A stretch of DNA of 36,766 nt from an uncultured Allomuricauda sp. (GTDB lineage: Bacteria > Bacteroidota > Bacteroidia > Flavobacteriales > Flavobacteriaceae), in the NCBI GenBank assembly GCA_937899065.1, contig CALBPG010000224.1, positions 1-36,766 of the forward strand, written 5' to 3'. The notes beneath the pieces were generated by a model that saw only the letters and a list, made by a program, of their open reading frames with translations, made no database searches and was not told the DNA's origin. Position 1 is the stretch's first letter. The number at the start of each line of letters is the position of its first letter. This document shows, piece by piece, positions 14,185 through 22,698 of the stretch. Both the position numbers and the translations under genes were made by a program.

Positions 14185-15684
14185 GTGCGGTTTGCGTTAA
14201 CTCTATTTCTAGTTCTTGTTACCTCCTATTTCAGCTTCGGACAAGCAAAAGATTCCCTTGAATACAAAATCAACCAAATTCTGCAAACCACCCAGGTGCC
14301 AGGTGGTGCAGTAGGTGTGATTTACCATGACTCTATTTATTTTGCTAAGGGTTTTGGATTTCGAGACCTTTCCGAAAAACTTCCGGTAGACACCCAAACG
14401 ATTTTTCCGATAGGTTCCTGCTCCAAAGCGTTTACAGCCACTTTGCTCGGTTGGGCGCAAGAAAAAGAGCTTTTGGACTTTAAAGATGCACCTTCGAAGT
14501 ACATCCGAGAACTGAAGTTTGCCAATGCAGACTTGGACCAAAAAATTCAGATTCGAGATTTGTTGGCCCATAGCACAGGTTTACCCAGACATGACTTATC
14601 ATGGTATTTGTTTCCCACGGAAGAAGCAGATAGCCTGACACAACGGATAGCCCATCTTGAACCTTTTGCGAAAGTCCGTGAACGTTACCATTACAACAAT
14701 TTTGGCTATTTCTTGGCGGGAGAATTAGCTGAAAAGGCATTTCAAATCTCATGGGAAAATGCTTTGGATTCATTGCTTTTCACACCCTTGAAGATGAAGC
14801 GCACCCATACGAACATCCTACAAAAAGAGGATATGAATACCGCTATGGGGTATACTTCTCCTTCGGATGCTATAGCAAATCCCATGGCCTACTATGATTT
14901 GCAAGCCATGGCTCCCGCCGGAAGCATTTGCAGTTCTTTGGAGGATATGTTAAAATGGACGCGATGTTGGCTTCATTTCGGAAAAAGCGATGGAGAAACT
15001 GTAATCCCAACTTCCTATGTACAGGAAGCCATAAGTTCGCAAACCATCATGCGGGCTAACTTGCCTAGTGACGCGGAACCTTATCTGTTCTTTTCCAATT
15101 ATGGTTACGGCTGGATGCTGAGTTCCTACAAGGGACGGTATCGCGTAGAACATGGAGGCAATATCAACGGATTCTCGGCCAACGTTTGCTTCTTACCTAC
15201 AGAAGGTTTGGGTGTTGTAGTATTGACCAACCAAAATAATTCCGACGCTACCTATCTCATTCGTAACACATTGATAGACTTCATCCTGAATTTGAATCCA
15301 TCTGACTGGTTGGGAGATTATCTAGCCGAAAGCGTAATGAAAAACACGCCAATACCTGCTAAAACCATAAAAGAAACCGATTCGAGACCGTTAAATGATT
15401 TTGTCGGAACCTATCAAAATCCCGGATATGGCACCATAAAGATTCTTTTGGAGAAAAATACGCTTCAAGCTCAGTTTCCAGTGGGGACCTTTAACTTGGA
15501 TAATACAGACAAGCTTACATTTCAATTAAAAGCGAATACCTCATCCGAAATTGACCCTGACACCGTTCCGAATCTTGAGTTTACATTCACTTCAAATTCC
15601 AACGAAAATATAAGTGGTCTTGCTATTCCGCTTGAGCCGACCTTGGAACCCATTCTCTTTCAAAAAATCAAACCAAAATCATGA
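14185..15684 (+). CDS. Periplasmic serine hydrolase (beta-lactamase fold), first of three
   Basis: A 499-residue protein starting with GTG 10 bases after the AraC stop. It has a cleavable signal peptide (Phe-Gly-Gln-Ala near residue 21). The catalytic motifs are Ser78-Cys-Ser-Lys81, Tyr170-Asn-Asn172 and His323-Gly-Gly325. The C-terminal region (from about residue 395) resembles the DUF3471 beta domain with the family phrase Gly-Thr-Tyr-Gln-Asn-Pro-Gly-Tyr-Gly-Thr. Members act as D-aminopeptidases, esterases or carboxypeptidases in the periplasm; the substrate is unknown. It shares most sequence features with the third hydrolase (positions 17051-18577). Its stop overlaps the next start by 4 bases. 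Confidence 0.92.
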   Translation: MRFALTLFLVLVTSYFSFGQAKDSLEYKINQILQTTQVPGGAVGVIYHDSIYFAKGFGFRDLSEKLPVDTQTIFPIGSCSKAFTATLLGWAQEKELLDFKDAPSKYIRELKFANADLDQKIQIRDLLAHSTGLPRHDLSWYLFPTEEADSLTQRIAHLEPFAKVRERYHYNNFGYFLAGELAEKAFQISWENALDSLLFTPLKMKRTHTNILQKEDMNTAMGYTSPSDAIANPMAYYDLQAMAPAGSICSSLEDMLKWTRCWLHFGKSDGETVIPTSYVQEAISSQTIMRANLPSDAEPYLFFSNYGYGWMLSSYKGRYRVEHGGNINGFSANVCFLPTEGLGVVVLTNQNNSDATYLIRNTLIDFILNLNPSDWLGDYLAESVMKNTPIPAKTIKETDSRPLNDFVGTYQNPGYGTIKILLEKNTLQAQFPVGTFNLDNTDKLTFQLKANTSSEIDPDTVPNLEFTFTSNSNENISGLAIPLEPTLEPILFQKIKPKS

Positions 15685-17051
15685 AAAACCGAAATATCAT
15701 TTCTCTGTTGATTGTTTGCTTCTTCTTCGGATGTAAACCTGCAACAAAAACCGAAACTTCATCCGATATTGAATCCAGCCCAAATTTTGAAGCTTTTGAA
15801 GAAAAAGTGCAACAGTGGCAAAGCGCTCTAAACATTCCTTACACCGGAGTGGGAATCATTGAAAATGGTGAGGTGCAATATGCCAGTGTCATCAGTGCTT
15901 CGGATAGTATTCCTAGGCAAGACATGCTCTTCAACCTGGCATCGGTAACCAAAGTGATTTTTGGCACCACGGTGATGAAGTTGTTTGACCAAGAGCAATT
16001 GGACCTCGATGCGCCGCTTCACCCCTATCATATCGATGACGATGTGAAAGATGACCCCAGACACCTTCAACTCACAGCGAGGGATGTATTGAGTCAACGT
16101 TCGGGTTTTGTGAATTGGCGCTGGAACCATCCTACCGGAAAACTAACCTTTGATTTTGACCCCGGTACTACCTGGAACTATTCTGGAGAAGGAATGGAAT
16201 ATCTCCGGTTGGCGATTGAAAAGAAGTTTGAAACAGGCATTCAAACCATAGCAGATTCACTGCTGTTTCAACCCGCGAACATGAAGGATACCAATCACGC
16301 GTGGGATGGTAAAACTCAATTTGAGCGGTTTAGTGGTTTTTATGACACCGAAGGAAAGCTTCATGAATTGGAAGACCATAGCTTTACTGCCCAAGCTGCA
16401 GATGATGTCATGTGCACCATTGCCGACCTAGACCATTTCGGTCGATATGTGGTGCAAGGTGCCGGGCTATCAGAAAAGAATTTTCAAACCATGGTCACCG
16501 CTCAAACCCCAATAAATGACAATCAAGACCAAGCACTGGCTTGGCGGTTGATTCAAAATTTACCCGATGGGGAATATGCCATCCATCATGGAGGGAATGA
16601 TATCGGCGTAGCTACTTTGATAGTTTTACTCCCCAAAAGTAAACGCGGTATTGTTGTAGTGACCAACGGGGATGGCGGCTTGGTCCTTTGCAATAATGTA
16701 GTACGGGAATTATGGTCCGAGGGAGCAGAAATCATCCATCGTGCATACAGAGCAGGTTCCATTGAGGATGTTCCAAAAGCTATTGTCCTAACTCCTGAGA
16801 TTTTGGAAGGATATGTAGGTGTGTACGAACAACCGAGCGGTCGAAAAGTGACCATCGCTCAAAGTGAAAATGGTCTTTTGATGAAGATGCCAGGCGTTCC
16901 TAACTTTCAATTGTTCCCTGAAAAGAAAACCCTATTCTTTCTAAAGGATTTTGACCCGAAAATCGAATTTTTGAAAACCCAGTCAGAAGACAACTTTAGC
17001 CTAAAAATCATTGAGGGAGAAAACACTATTCTTTGTAAAAAGATTCAATAA
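15681..17051 (+). CDS. Lipoprotein serine hydrolase (beta-lactamase fold), second of three
   Basis: A 456-residue lipoprotein with lipobox Phe-Phe-Gly-Cys (Cys18). The nucleophile motif is Ser88-Val-Thr-Lys91. The second motif reads Tyr166-Ser-Gly168 instead of Tyr-x-Asn, and the third is His302-Gly-Gly. The loss of the Asn leaves the Ser-Lys-Tyr triad intact, as in esterase-like (EstB/EstU-type) members of the family, and points to a substrate different from its two neighbours. A short C-terminal beta domain follows from about residue 375. It is coupled to both sides (ATGA overlap upstream, TAATG overlap downstream), so the three hydrolases are made together but differ in anchoring. Confidence 0.9.
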   Translation: MKNRNIISLLIVCFFFGCKPATKTETSSDIESSPNFEAFEEKVQQWQSALNIPYTGVGIIENGEVQYASVISASDSIPRQDMLFNLASVTKVIFGTTVMKLFDQEQLDLDAPLHPYHIDDDVKDDPRHLQLTARDVLSQRSGFVNWRWNHPTGKLTFDFDPGTTWNYSGEGMEYLRLAIEKKFETGIQTIADSLLFQPANMKDTNHAWDGKTQFERFSGFYDTEGKLHELEDHSFTAQAADDVMCTIADLDHFGRYVVQGAGLSEKNFQTMVTAQTPINDNQDQALAWRLIQNLPDGEYAIHHGGNDIGVATLIVLLPKSKRGIVVVTNGDGGLVLCNNVVRELWSEGAEIIHRAYRAGSIEDVPKAIVLTPEILEGYVGVYEQPSGRKVTIAQSENGLLMKMPGVPNFQLFPEKKTLFFLKDFDPKIEFLKTQSEDNFSLKIIEGENTILCKKIQ

Positions 17052-18577
17052 TGCAGCACCATCTATGTAAGGTCGCTTTGCTTACCCTTTTTGTGGTTTT
17101 TATCTATAAGGGGCATACACAAGAACCGTTTCTCTCTTTCTTGGACAACAACATGGACAGCGTCGTACAGGCAGAATTGAAGCGATGGGATGTCCCCGGA
17201 CTTTCCCTTGGCATTATAATGAATGATACTGTGCGATACAACAAGGGATTTGGTGTTGCCTCCATAAATACCCCTGAAAAAGTTGATGAACACACCCTTT
17301 TCCGGATTGGTTCCTTGACCAAAGCCATGACTTGCGCCACCGTTTTATTGGCAGAGCATCGCGAAGAGCTTTCCATACAGAACAAATTGGTCAACTATTT
17401 TCCAGATTTTCATTTGGAGAAAGCATCAGTAGCAAACGTTTTGGACCTTGAAGACTTTATGTGCGGTCAAACTGGTCTTGGGGCACATTTTGGTGACTTT
17501 TTTTATTGGAAAACCCAAAAGGAAATCAAGGATGTTATACCCACATTAGCACTTTTTGACTATCAAGAAAAAATCCGATATCGCTTTCGATACAACAATC
17601 TCGCCTATATGGTTTTGGGCGAAGTCCTTGAAAAAAGCAGTGGTGTCTCCTGGGCGGGGCAAATCAACAAGCATTTGTTTGAGCCTTTGGAAATGAGCCA
17701 TTCTTTTCCTTACCAAAGCCTTGTACCAGATAAACTTGCCATTGCTGCACCACACTTTAAAGATGGGATTATAATCCAGTTGCCTGCAGAAAACATTGCC
17801 AACATGGGACCGGCAGGTTCGGTCCTTTCAACGAGTACAGATATGCTGAAGTGGTTAAGAGCCCTTTTGAGTTTGGAGCAAGACAGAGAAAGGGTTTTCC
17901 CTGTGTCTGTTTTGAAAAAAATACGAAGACCGCATACGCTGTTGGGGTATCGAAGAAGTAAAAGTGATTCGGACCAACTTCGATTTCTATTCTACGGAAA
18001 AGGATGGTCTATTTCCGACGAGCATCAGCGGTTACATTATAGTCACAATGGGGGAACGGATGGTTTTCTTTCTCAGTTGCTTATGATTCCAGAGGAAGGT
18101 TTCGGTGTGGTTGTACTTACGAATTCCCGTTCACACAATCTCGCAGAAGGGCTCGCCGAGTATATCCGAAAAGTCTACTTCCAAGATTCAACTGAAAACT
18201 ATTTTGAGGGCCTATTTGATGAATTCACAAACGACCAAAAAAAAGAAAATGACCTTTATTATTCTCTTAGAGATAGTACCCAAAAACAAAAAACACTGTT
18301 AGAATTAGAACCTTCCCGACTAGGTGTTTACAAAAATACCGGCTACGGAACCATTACTGTTTTACAAAACGCCAAGGGTGCAACGCTTCATTTTAATGCA
18401 CATCAAAATGAAGTCACTGCAAGATTGGCTCTTAAGAAGGATAATGCTTATCATGTGGTTTTTGATAGCGCTGTTTTGGGCCATACCGAACTTAGGTTTT
18501 ACGAGGAAGATGAGCAACTAAAGGGGTTCTATTTAAGTATGGATAATACGTCCTACTATTTTCAAAAACAACCTTAA
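17051..18577 (+). CDS. Periplasmic serine hydrolase (beta-lactamase fold), third of three
   Basis: A 508-residue protein with an N-terminal signal (hydrophobic residues 8-19, probable cleavage after Gly-His-Thr-Gln). Catalytic motifs are Ser88-Leu-Thr-Lys91, Tyr181-Asn-Asn183 and His332-Asn-Gly-Gly335. The C-terminal domain has Gly-Val-Tyr-Lys-Asn-Thr-Gly-Tyr-Gly-Thr, the same phrase as in the first hydrolase, so the two look like older paralogues. The start overlaps the stop of the second gene (TAATG). Its stop is 7 bases from the end of the convergent DUF2200 gene, with no terminator visible between them. Confidence 0.92.
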   Translation: MQHHLCKVALLTLFVVFIYKGHTQEPFLSFLDNNMDSVVQAELKRWDVPGLSLGIIMNDTVRYNKGFGVASINTPEKVDEHTLFRIGSLTKAMTCATVLLAEHREELSIQNKLVNYFPDFHLEKASVANVLDLEDFMCGQTGLGAHFGDFFYWKTQKEIKDVIPTLALFDYQEKIRYRFRYNNLAYMVLGEVLEKSSGVSWAGQINKHLFEPLEMSHSFPYQSLVPDKLAIAAPHFKDGIIIQLPAENIANMGPAGSVLSTSTDMLKWLRALLSLEQDRERVFPVSVLKKIRRPHTLLGYRRSKSDSDQLRFLFYGKGWSISDEHQRLHYSHNGGTDGFLSQLLMIPEEGFGVVVLTNSRSHNLAEGLAEYIRKVYFQDSTENYFEGLFDEFTNDQKKENDLYYSLRDSTQKQKTLLELEPSRLGVYKNTGYGTITVLQNAKGATLHFNAHQNEVTARLALKKDNAYHVVFDSAVLGHTELRFYEEDEQLKGFYLSMDNTSYYFQKQP

Positions 18578-18584
18578 GGAACGA

Positions 18585-18953
18585 TTATGGGTCTTTTCGT
18601 AAAATCTTTTCCATTTTACGGCCCTTTGCCAATTCATCGACCAACTTATCTAAGTAACGTGCTTGTTTTGTCAAATCATTGTCAATTTCCTCAATGCGAT
18701 AGCCACAAATCACCCCTTTGATAAGATGGGCATTGGGGTGTAACTTCGCTTGACCAAAAAAGGCTTCGAAGGTCACTTTATCATCAATGAATGTTTGGAT
18801 TTTGGCATCGTCAAAACCGGTTAGCCAAGTAACAACTTCATGCAATTCTTCTTTGGTCCTTCCCTTTTTCACCACCTTGTTCACATAGTGCGGATACACC
18901 GAAGCAAAAGTCATTTTTGCAATTCGTTCATTGTGTTCAGGGGTTGGTTTCAT
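18585..18953 (-). CDS. DUF2200 family protein
   Basis: A 122-residue cytoplasmic protein. It carries the DUF2200 features from end to end: Met-Thr-Phe-Ala-Ser-Val-Tyr-Pro-His-Tyr near residue 14, Lys-Lys-Gly-Arg-Thr-Lys-Glu-Glu, Trp-Leu-Thr-Gly-Phe, Gly-Val-Ile-Cys-Gly, and the C-terminal Tyr-Leu-Asp-Lys-Leu-Val-Asp-Glu-Leu-Ala-Lys-Gly. The family is widespread but has no established function. It lies 18 bases downstream of the single-helix protein gene (18972-19613) and probably shares its transcript. Confidence 0.92.
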   Translation of the reverse strand: MKPTPEHNERIAKMTFASVYPHYVNKVVKKGRTKEELHEVVTWLTGFDDAKIQTFIDDKVTFEAFFGQAKLHPNAHLIKGVICGYRIEEIDNDLTKQARYLDKLVDELAKGRKMEKILRKDP

Positions 18954-18971
18954 TGGTCAGAGGTTTTGTTA

Positions 18972-19613
18972 CTACTTCTTATCGCCTACAGAATCCGCTG
19001 GTATACGCTTTATGCTTTGCAGCGAATCAATGGTTCCATTCGCTTTTTGCAATGCCATCTCTAGGCGTTCGTTTTCGGCCTTGTATTCCAGTTCCAAACG
19101 TTCCATCCGTTTCTCAAACTCCGCTTTTGGAACATATTCGGGCTGAAGCAAGGTGTTGTATAGAATGCTATATAACGTAAACAAAAAACTGATGACAATT
19201 GCCGACACCATAAGCGTCAATACGGTTCGCTCCCTTTTTAGGGTGGGTGATTTTTGCTGCAGCAAGTCACGTTCGCTTTTGGATAACTTTTTGCTGGTAC
19301 CGAGTTGGTTGAAGAAAGAATCCCACTTCTCTTCCTCTTTCACATGCATATCTAGAAAACCTCCATCCTCCAGAAAGCCCAAGGTATGACTCGTGGAAGC
19401 CAGCATAAAGATTTCAGCACCATTGCCGCTCATTACATCCAGCAGGTTGTCATCGTATTCCAAAATCTCACGAAGAAGGCGTTCTACGAACGCTTCATTA
19501 TAATTCGGGCTCAAAAACTCATCGTAAAGCACGCTGACTTCAAAGTAATCCTTTCGGGCATGGGCGTAATTCAAAAATCGGTCTTTGAGTTCAGCTTTAA
19601 AAAACTCTCCCAT
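18972..19613 (-). CDS. Hypothetical single-helix protein with C-terminal coiled coil
   Basis: A 213-residue protein I do not recognise. Residues 1-120 are an acidic helical domain beginning Met-Gly-Glu-Phe-Phe-Lys-Ala; one transmembrane helix lies at about 131-152; residues 164-200 form a predicted coiled coil (repeated Glu-Arg-Leu-Glu pattern). The positive-inside rule (Lys-Arg-Glu-Arg before the helix) places the N-terminal domain in the cytoplasm and the coiled coil in the periplasm. No catalytic motif. It is followed by DUF2200 and preceded by a 139-base gap downstream of clpS. Confidence 0.8.
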   Translation of the reverse strand: MGEFFKAELKDRFLNYAHARKDYFEVSVLYDEFLSPNYNEAFVERLLREILEYDDNLLDVMSGNGAEIFMLASTSHTLGFLEDGGFLDMHVKEEEKWDSFFNQLGTSKKLSKSERDLLQQKSPTLKRERTVLTLMVSAIVISFLFTLYSILYNTLLQPEYVPKAEFEKRMERLELEYKAENERLEMALQKANGTIDSLQSIKRIPADSVGDKK

Positions 19614-19752
19614 GCGGTGTTACGTCGTTTGGTTATGGTTAGGACTAAATTTAACTGAAATCACCCCATTATAAAATAGATGCATTCGAATTTTACATAG
19701 AAATAACAACTTGAAAAATGCTCGGTGTAAAACAGCGTCTGCGTAAGGTGAA

Positions 19753-20028
19753 TCAAACGATTTCAGCACTCAAACCAGCATCGAGTAGTTTTGAACAGCG
19801 GGGTTTGAGGTCGTTGTATTCCCCTGTTTTTACCGTACACTTGCCATTGTAATGCACAATAAGGGAGCATTGCTCTGCTTGCTCAGGGGTATGGTCACAG
19901 ACCTTAATCAAAGTATCGATAACATGGTCAAAAGTGTTGACGTCATCATTAAACAACACGATTTCGTGCTGCTTTTTGACGTCTTCTTCTACCAAAAGTG
20001 CTTCTGAACTTTTTTCTTGCGTGCTCAT
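19753..20028 (-). CDS. clpS: ClpS, adaptor of the ClpAP protease
   Basis: A 91-residue protein from the ATG at 20028; a GTG 12 bases upstream would add Met-Ser-Ile-Val. It has the ClpS core: Val-Leu-Phe-Asn-Asp-Asp-Val-Asn-Thr-Phe-Asp-His-Val-Ile followed by the hydrophobic helix and a Gly-Lys-Cys strand, with residues of the N-degron pocket (Asn-Asp-Asp, and His in His-Tyr-Asn-Gly) present. It hands proteins bearing bulky hydrophobic N-terminal residues to the Clp ATPase. In many Flavobacteriaceae it lies beside prmA and tpiA; here a metalloprotease gene separates them. Confidence 0.93.
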   Translation of the reverse strand: MSTQEKSSEALLVEEDVKKQHEIVLFNDDVNTFDHVIDTLIKVCDHTPEQAEQCSLIVHYNGKCTVKTGEYNDLKPRCSKLLDAGLSAEIV

Positions 20029-20101
20029 CACTATACTCACTACGACTAATATACTAATTTTCAGGTACGCTGATTTTTTTTAACGCATCTCTGAGACAGA
20101 A

Positions 20102-20126
20102 AAAGTGCCCAAAAAGAGCACTTTTA
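20102..20126 (-). terminator. Intrinsic terminator of the M57 metalloprotease gene
   Basis: An 8-bp stem (AAAAGTGC with GCACTTTT) around a nine-base loop, with T-residues following on the - strand. It begins 26 bases after the stop codon and lies before clpS. Confidence 0.75.
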
Positions 20127-20151
20127 TGAAGTAAGCAAATCCTAGAGTATT

Positions 20152-21012
20152 TTAATATAAAAATCGCAACGCGGTAATGTCGTTGTTATTGAACTCCCCA
20201 TCGTCGGAAGCACTAAAACAAGCCAACATTAGCGAAGTAGGGTCGTATCCAGAGGGGGTTCCAGGTATCGGATTGGCACCGATACTACCCACACCTTCAT
20301 TGATGTTTTCACCACAGCTCTGCCGACTGAACCAATCCGTATGTCTAAATCCAACGGAGTGTCCAATTTCATGTGTGATCACATGTTCATTGACGTTGGT
20401 GCTGAAGTTATCCAAGCCGTAAATCTGAATAAACTTATTTGGATTCCCGTTGCTAGGAAAACCAGCAGAACCTCCGCTACCGGTTTGATTGGGGTTGTGG
20501 TACACCACCATATCCTTGTCTTGGAACGCAGTTCCAAACGTAAGTGACATTGTTATGGTTAGGTTTAAACGATTGTAATTATTGACCGCCCATTGCAACG
20601 CCGTACGTTCCTTACTAGACAGCCCAAAACCACCTCCACCGGTATATCCAATGATGGTCAACGTCCCAGGACTTACCAAGTTGTTGGTGTGATAGTTTCT
20701 AGTGGACTTTCCTAGTTGTTTCAACCATTGCACATGTTCCGCGGTAAAGGTGATATCATCTTCAATTTGATACCGCTTTTCTGTGGTACCGTCCGGGAGA
20801 TAAAAATCCACCACCTGCACATCATTGACATTAAAATAATTGTCCTTTAATATCCCGACGACCTCATCGGTGATTTCCAAATCCTCTTGATTTGGGTTCT
20901 CGCTTGTAATTTGCTCTTGTGTTTCAGGGGCATTTTCCAAGTTTTCTGCCTCACAGGAGACGAATAAAATACCACTAACTAACCCGAAGGTCAGCAATCT
21001 TAAAGTGTTCAT
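20152..21012 (-). CDS. M57-type zinc metalloprotease, lipoprotein
   Basis: A 286-residue lipoprotein (lipobox Phe-Val-Ser-Cys, Cys20, then Glu-Ala-Glu). The zinc site is His214-Glu-Ile-Gly-His218-Ser-Val-Gly-Phe-Arg-His224, the extended metzincin-like HExxHxxGxxH motif of the dual-action M57/M43-like families, followed by His-Thr-Asp-Trp. A Met-turn-like Ser-Leu-Met lies about 35 residues later. A propeptide-like acidic region (residues 25-95) precedes the catalytic domain. It would act at the cell surface or in the periplasm on unknown proteins. It has its own terminator and an AT-rich 85-base upstream region, so it is a separate unit within the clpS-prmA block. Confidence 0.9.
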   Translation of the reverse strand: MNTLRLLTFGLVSGILFVSCEAENLENAPETQEQITSENPNQEDLEITDEVVGILKDNYFNVNDVQVVDFYLPDGTTEKRYQIEDDITFTAEHVQWLKQLGKSTRNYHTNNLVSPGTLTIIGYTGGGGFGLSSKERTALQWAVNNYNRLNLTITMSLTFGTAFQDKDMVVYHNPNQTGSGGSAGFPSNGNPNKFIQIYGLDNFSTNVNEHVITHEIGHSVGFRHTDWFSRQSCGENINEGVGSIGANPIPGTPSGYDPTSLMLACFSASDDGEFNNNDITALRFLY

Positions 21013-21097
21013 TAATAAAAGAGATTTAGGGTTAAAAGAATAGGATTTTACCTACTTTTTTAAGTTACAACGAAAACCTTAATCTCTTAAATTTTTG

Positions 21098-21928
21098 TTA
21101 ACCTTTTCGATAAACTGCAGCAACCCAATCGTTCTTGGAGTTGTGTTTTTGATATGCTAAACCTAAGGTTAGCGTCGCTTTGGAGATATCTTCCAGGTCT
21201 TTTTCATAGAATCCGCTCAACAATAACGTTCCCCCAGAATTAAGGCATTCGACGTATGCAGGCATGTCTTGGAGCAGTATATTTTTATTAATGTTGGCTA
21301 TAATGAGGTCATAGGATTTACCAACTAGTACAGACTTGTCTCCTTGATAGACCTGAATGTCACCACAATGATTGCGTTCGATGTTCTCAATGGTGTTTAG
21401 ATAGCACCATTCATCGATATCTACCGCATCTGCGGACTTAGCCCCTCTCATCTTGGCCAAGATGGCCAACACTCCTGTACCACAACCCATATCAAGGACT
21501 GTTTTTCCCTCAATTACCTCATCTAAAAGGAGTTGCAACATCATGTAAGTGGTTTCATGATGCCCTGTTCCAAAACTCATCTTGGGTTCTATGACGATAT
21601 CATAAGGAACGGTTTTCGCTTCATGAAATGGTGCACGGACCAGTATTTGGTCATCTACTTCAATAGGATTGAAATTCTCCTCCCATTTCGCATTCCAGTT
21701 TTGCTTTGGGATTTCTGCAACCTGCCAAGAAATGGTTACTTCAGGAAGTGATGGCGTCCAGAGCTTTTCTAAAGCGCTGGGGTCATGTTCATCCTCTGAA
21801 ATATAGGCCAACAACCCGGTATCTGTAACGGCAAAACTCTCAAAACCCATTTCCCCAAGTTCAGCGGCCAATAAGTCCGCAAAGGGTTGCACAGGGCTTA
21901 TCGTAAAATTGTACTCTAAATAGGTCAA
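21098..21928 (-). CDS. prmA: Ribosomal protein L11 methyltransferase
   Basis: A 276-residue SAM-dependent enzyme that trimethylates ribosomal protein L11. The N-terminal substrate domain (residues 1-60) is followed by the class I methyltransferase fold: Thr-Val-Leu-Asp-Met-Gly-Cys-Gly-Thr-Gly near residue 143, an acidic end of beta-2 (Asp-Ile-Asp), and Asn-Ile-Asn-Lys-Asn as the post-IV loop, which is typical of PrmA. A Gly-Thr-Gly-His-His-Glu-Thr-Thr stretch precedes motif I as expected. The start is TTG at 21928: the tpiA stop is in the same frame 9 bases upstream, and no ATG fits the conserved N-terminus. Fourth gene of the DUF1599 operon. Confidence 0.95.
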   Translation of the reverse strand: MTYLEYNFTISPVQPFADLLAAELGEMGFESFAVTDTGLLAYISEDEHDPSALEKLWTPSLPEVTISWQVAEIPKQNWNAKWEENFNPIEVDDQILVRAPFHEAKTVPYDIVIEPKMSFGTGHHETTYMMLQLLLDEVIEGKTVLDMGCGTGVLAILAKMRGAKSADAVDIDEWCYLNTIENIERNHCGDIQVYQGDKSVLVGKSYDLIIANINKNILLQDMPAYVECLNSGGTLLLSGFYEKDLEDISKATLTLGLAYQKHNSKNDWVAAVYRKG

Positions 21929-21937
21929 AGGGAAATT

Positions 21938-22687
21938 TTAAATCGCTTTGATAATAGCGACAAAATCTTCAGCTTTTAGGGAAGCGCCGCCAATCAATCC
22001 GCCATCAACATCAGGCTTGGAAAAAATATCCGTCGCATTGTTTGGTTTCACACTACCTCCATATAAAATGGATACTTGTTCGGCAATCTCTGTGCTGAAA
22101 GCTTCCGTAATGGTGCTACGAATGAAGGCGTGCATCTCTTGGGCTTGCTCGGGGCTTGCCGTTTCTCCGGTACCAATGGCCCAATCTGGCTCGTAGGCTA
22201 ACACAATTTGAGGCCAAGCTACCGCATCCAATCCAAACAGCGCATTCTGCAATTGGGATTTCACTACATCAAAATGATTTCCAGACTTGCGCTCTTCCAA
22301 TTCTTCCCCAAAACAAAAGATGATTTGCATGCCCTTGTCCAATGCAGTTTTTACTTTTTGAGCTAACAGCGCATCATCCTCCCCAAAAAGTGACCTTCTT
22401 TCCGAGTGTCCGAGAATCACGGTTTCTACACCTATATCCAACAGCATATCGGCTGAAATCTCTCCCGTATAGGCGCCATTGGCCGCGAAGTGCATGTTTT
22501 GAGCTGCTACCACTATAGTGGAAGATTGAAGACTATTTTGGGCTGTACTCAAATTAACAAAGGTCGGCGCCACGATTACCGACGCGTGGGTATCGGGTAA
22601 TTTTGCGGAGAGTTCGTCCAACAAACTTTCGGTTTCTGAGGCAGTTTTGTTCATTTTCCAGTTGCCTGCCACAATTTGGTTTCTCAT
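21938..22687 (-). CDS. tpiA: Triosephosphate isomerase
   Basis: A 249-residue glycolytic enzyme interconverting dihydroxyacetone phosphate and glyceraldehyde 3-phosphate. The catalytic residues are Lys11 in Asn-Trp-Lys-Met-Asn-Lys, His94 in Leu-Gly-His-Ser-Glu-Arg-Arg, and Glu166 in Ala-Tyr-Glu-Pro. The phosphate-binding end (Leu-Tyr-Gly-Gly-Ser-Val) is complete. The residue after Glu-Pro is Asp168, where the family almost always has Val at the hinge of the mobile loop 6. It follows the DoxX gene by 11 bases from that gene's ancestral stop, and precedes prmA by 9 bases, within one operon. Confidence 0.96.
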   Translation of the reverse strand: MRNQIVAGNWKMNKTASETESLLDELSAKLPDTHASVIVAPTFVNLSTAQNSLQSSTIVVAAQNMHFAANGAYTGEISADMLLDIGVETVILGHSERRSLFGEDDALLAQKVKTALDKGMQIIFCFGEELEERKSGNHFDVVKSQLQNALFGLDAVAWPQIVLAYEPDWAIGTGETASPEQAQEMHAFIRSTITEAFSTEIAEQVSILYGGSVKPNNATDIFSKPDVDGGLIGGASLKAEDFVAIIKAI

Positions 22688-22698
22688 AGGTATGTCTT

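Noticed and set aside
14185-18577. True class C beta-lactamase genes
   Set aside because: The third motif is His-x-Gly rather than Lys-Thr-Gly, and the proteins carry C-terminal beta domains; the genes are called serine hydrolases only.
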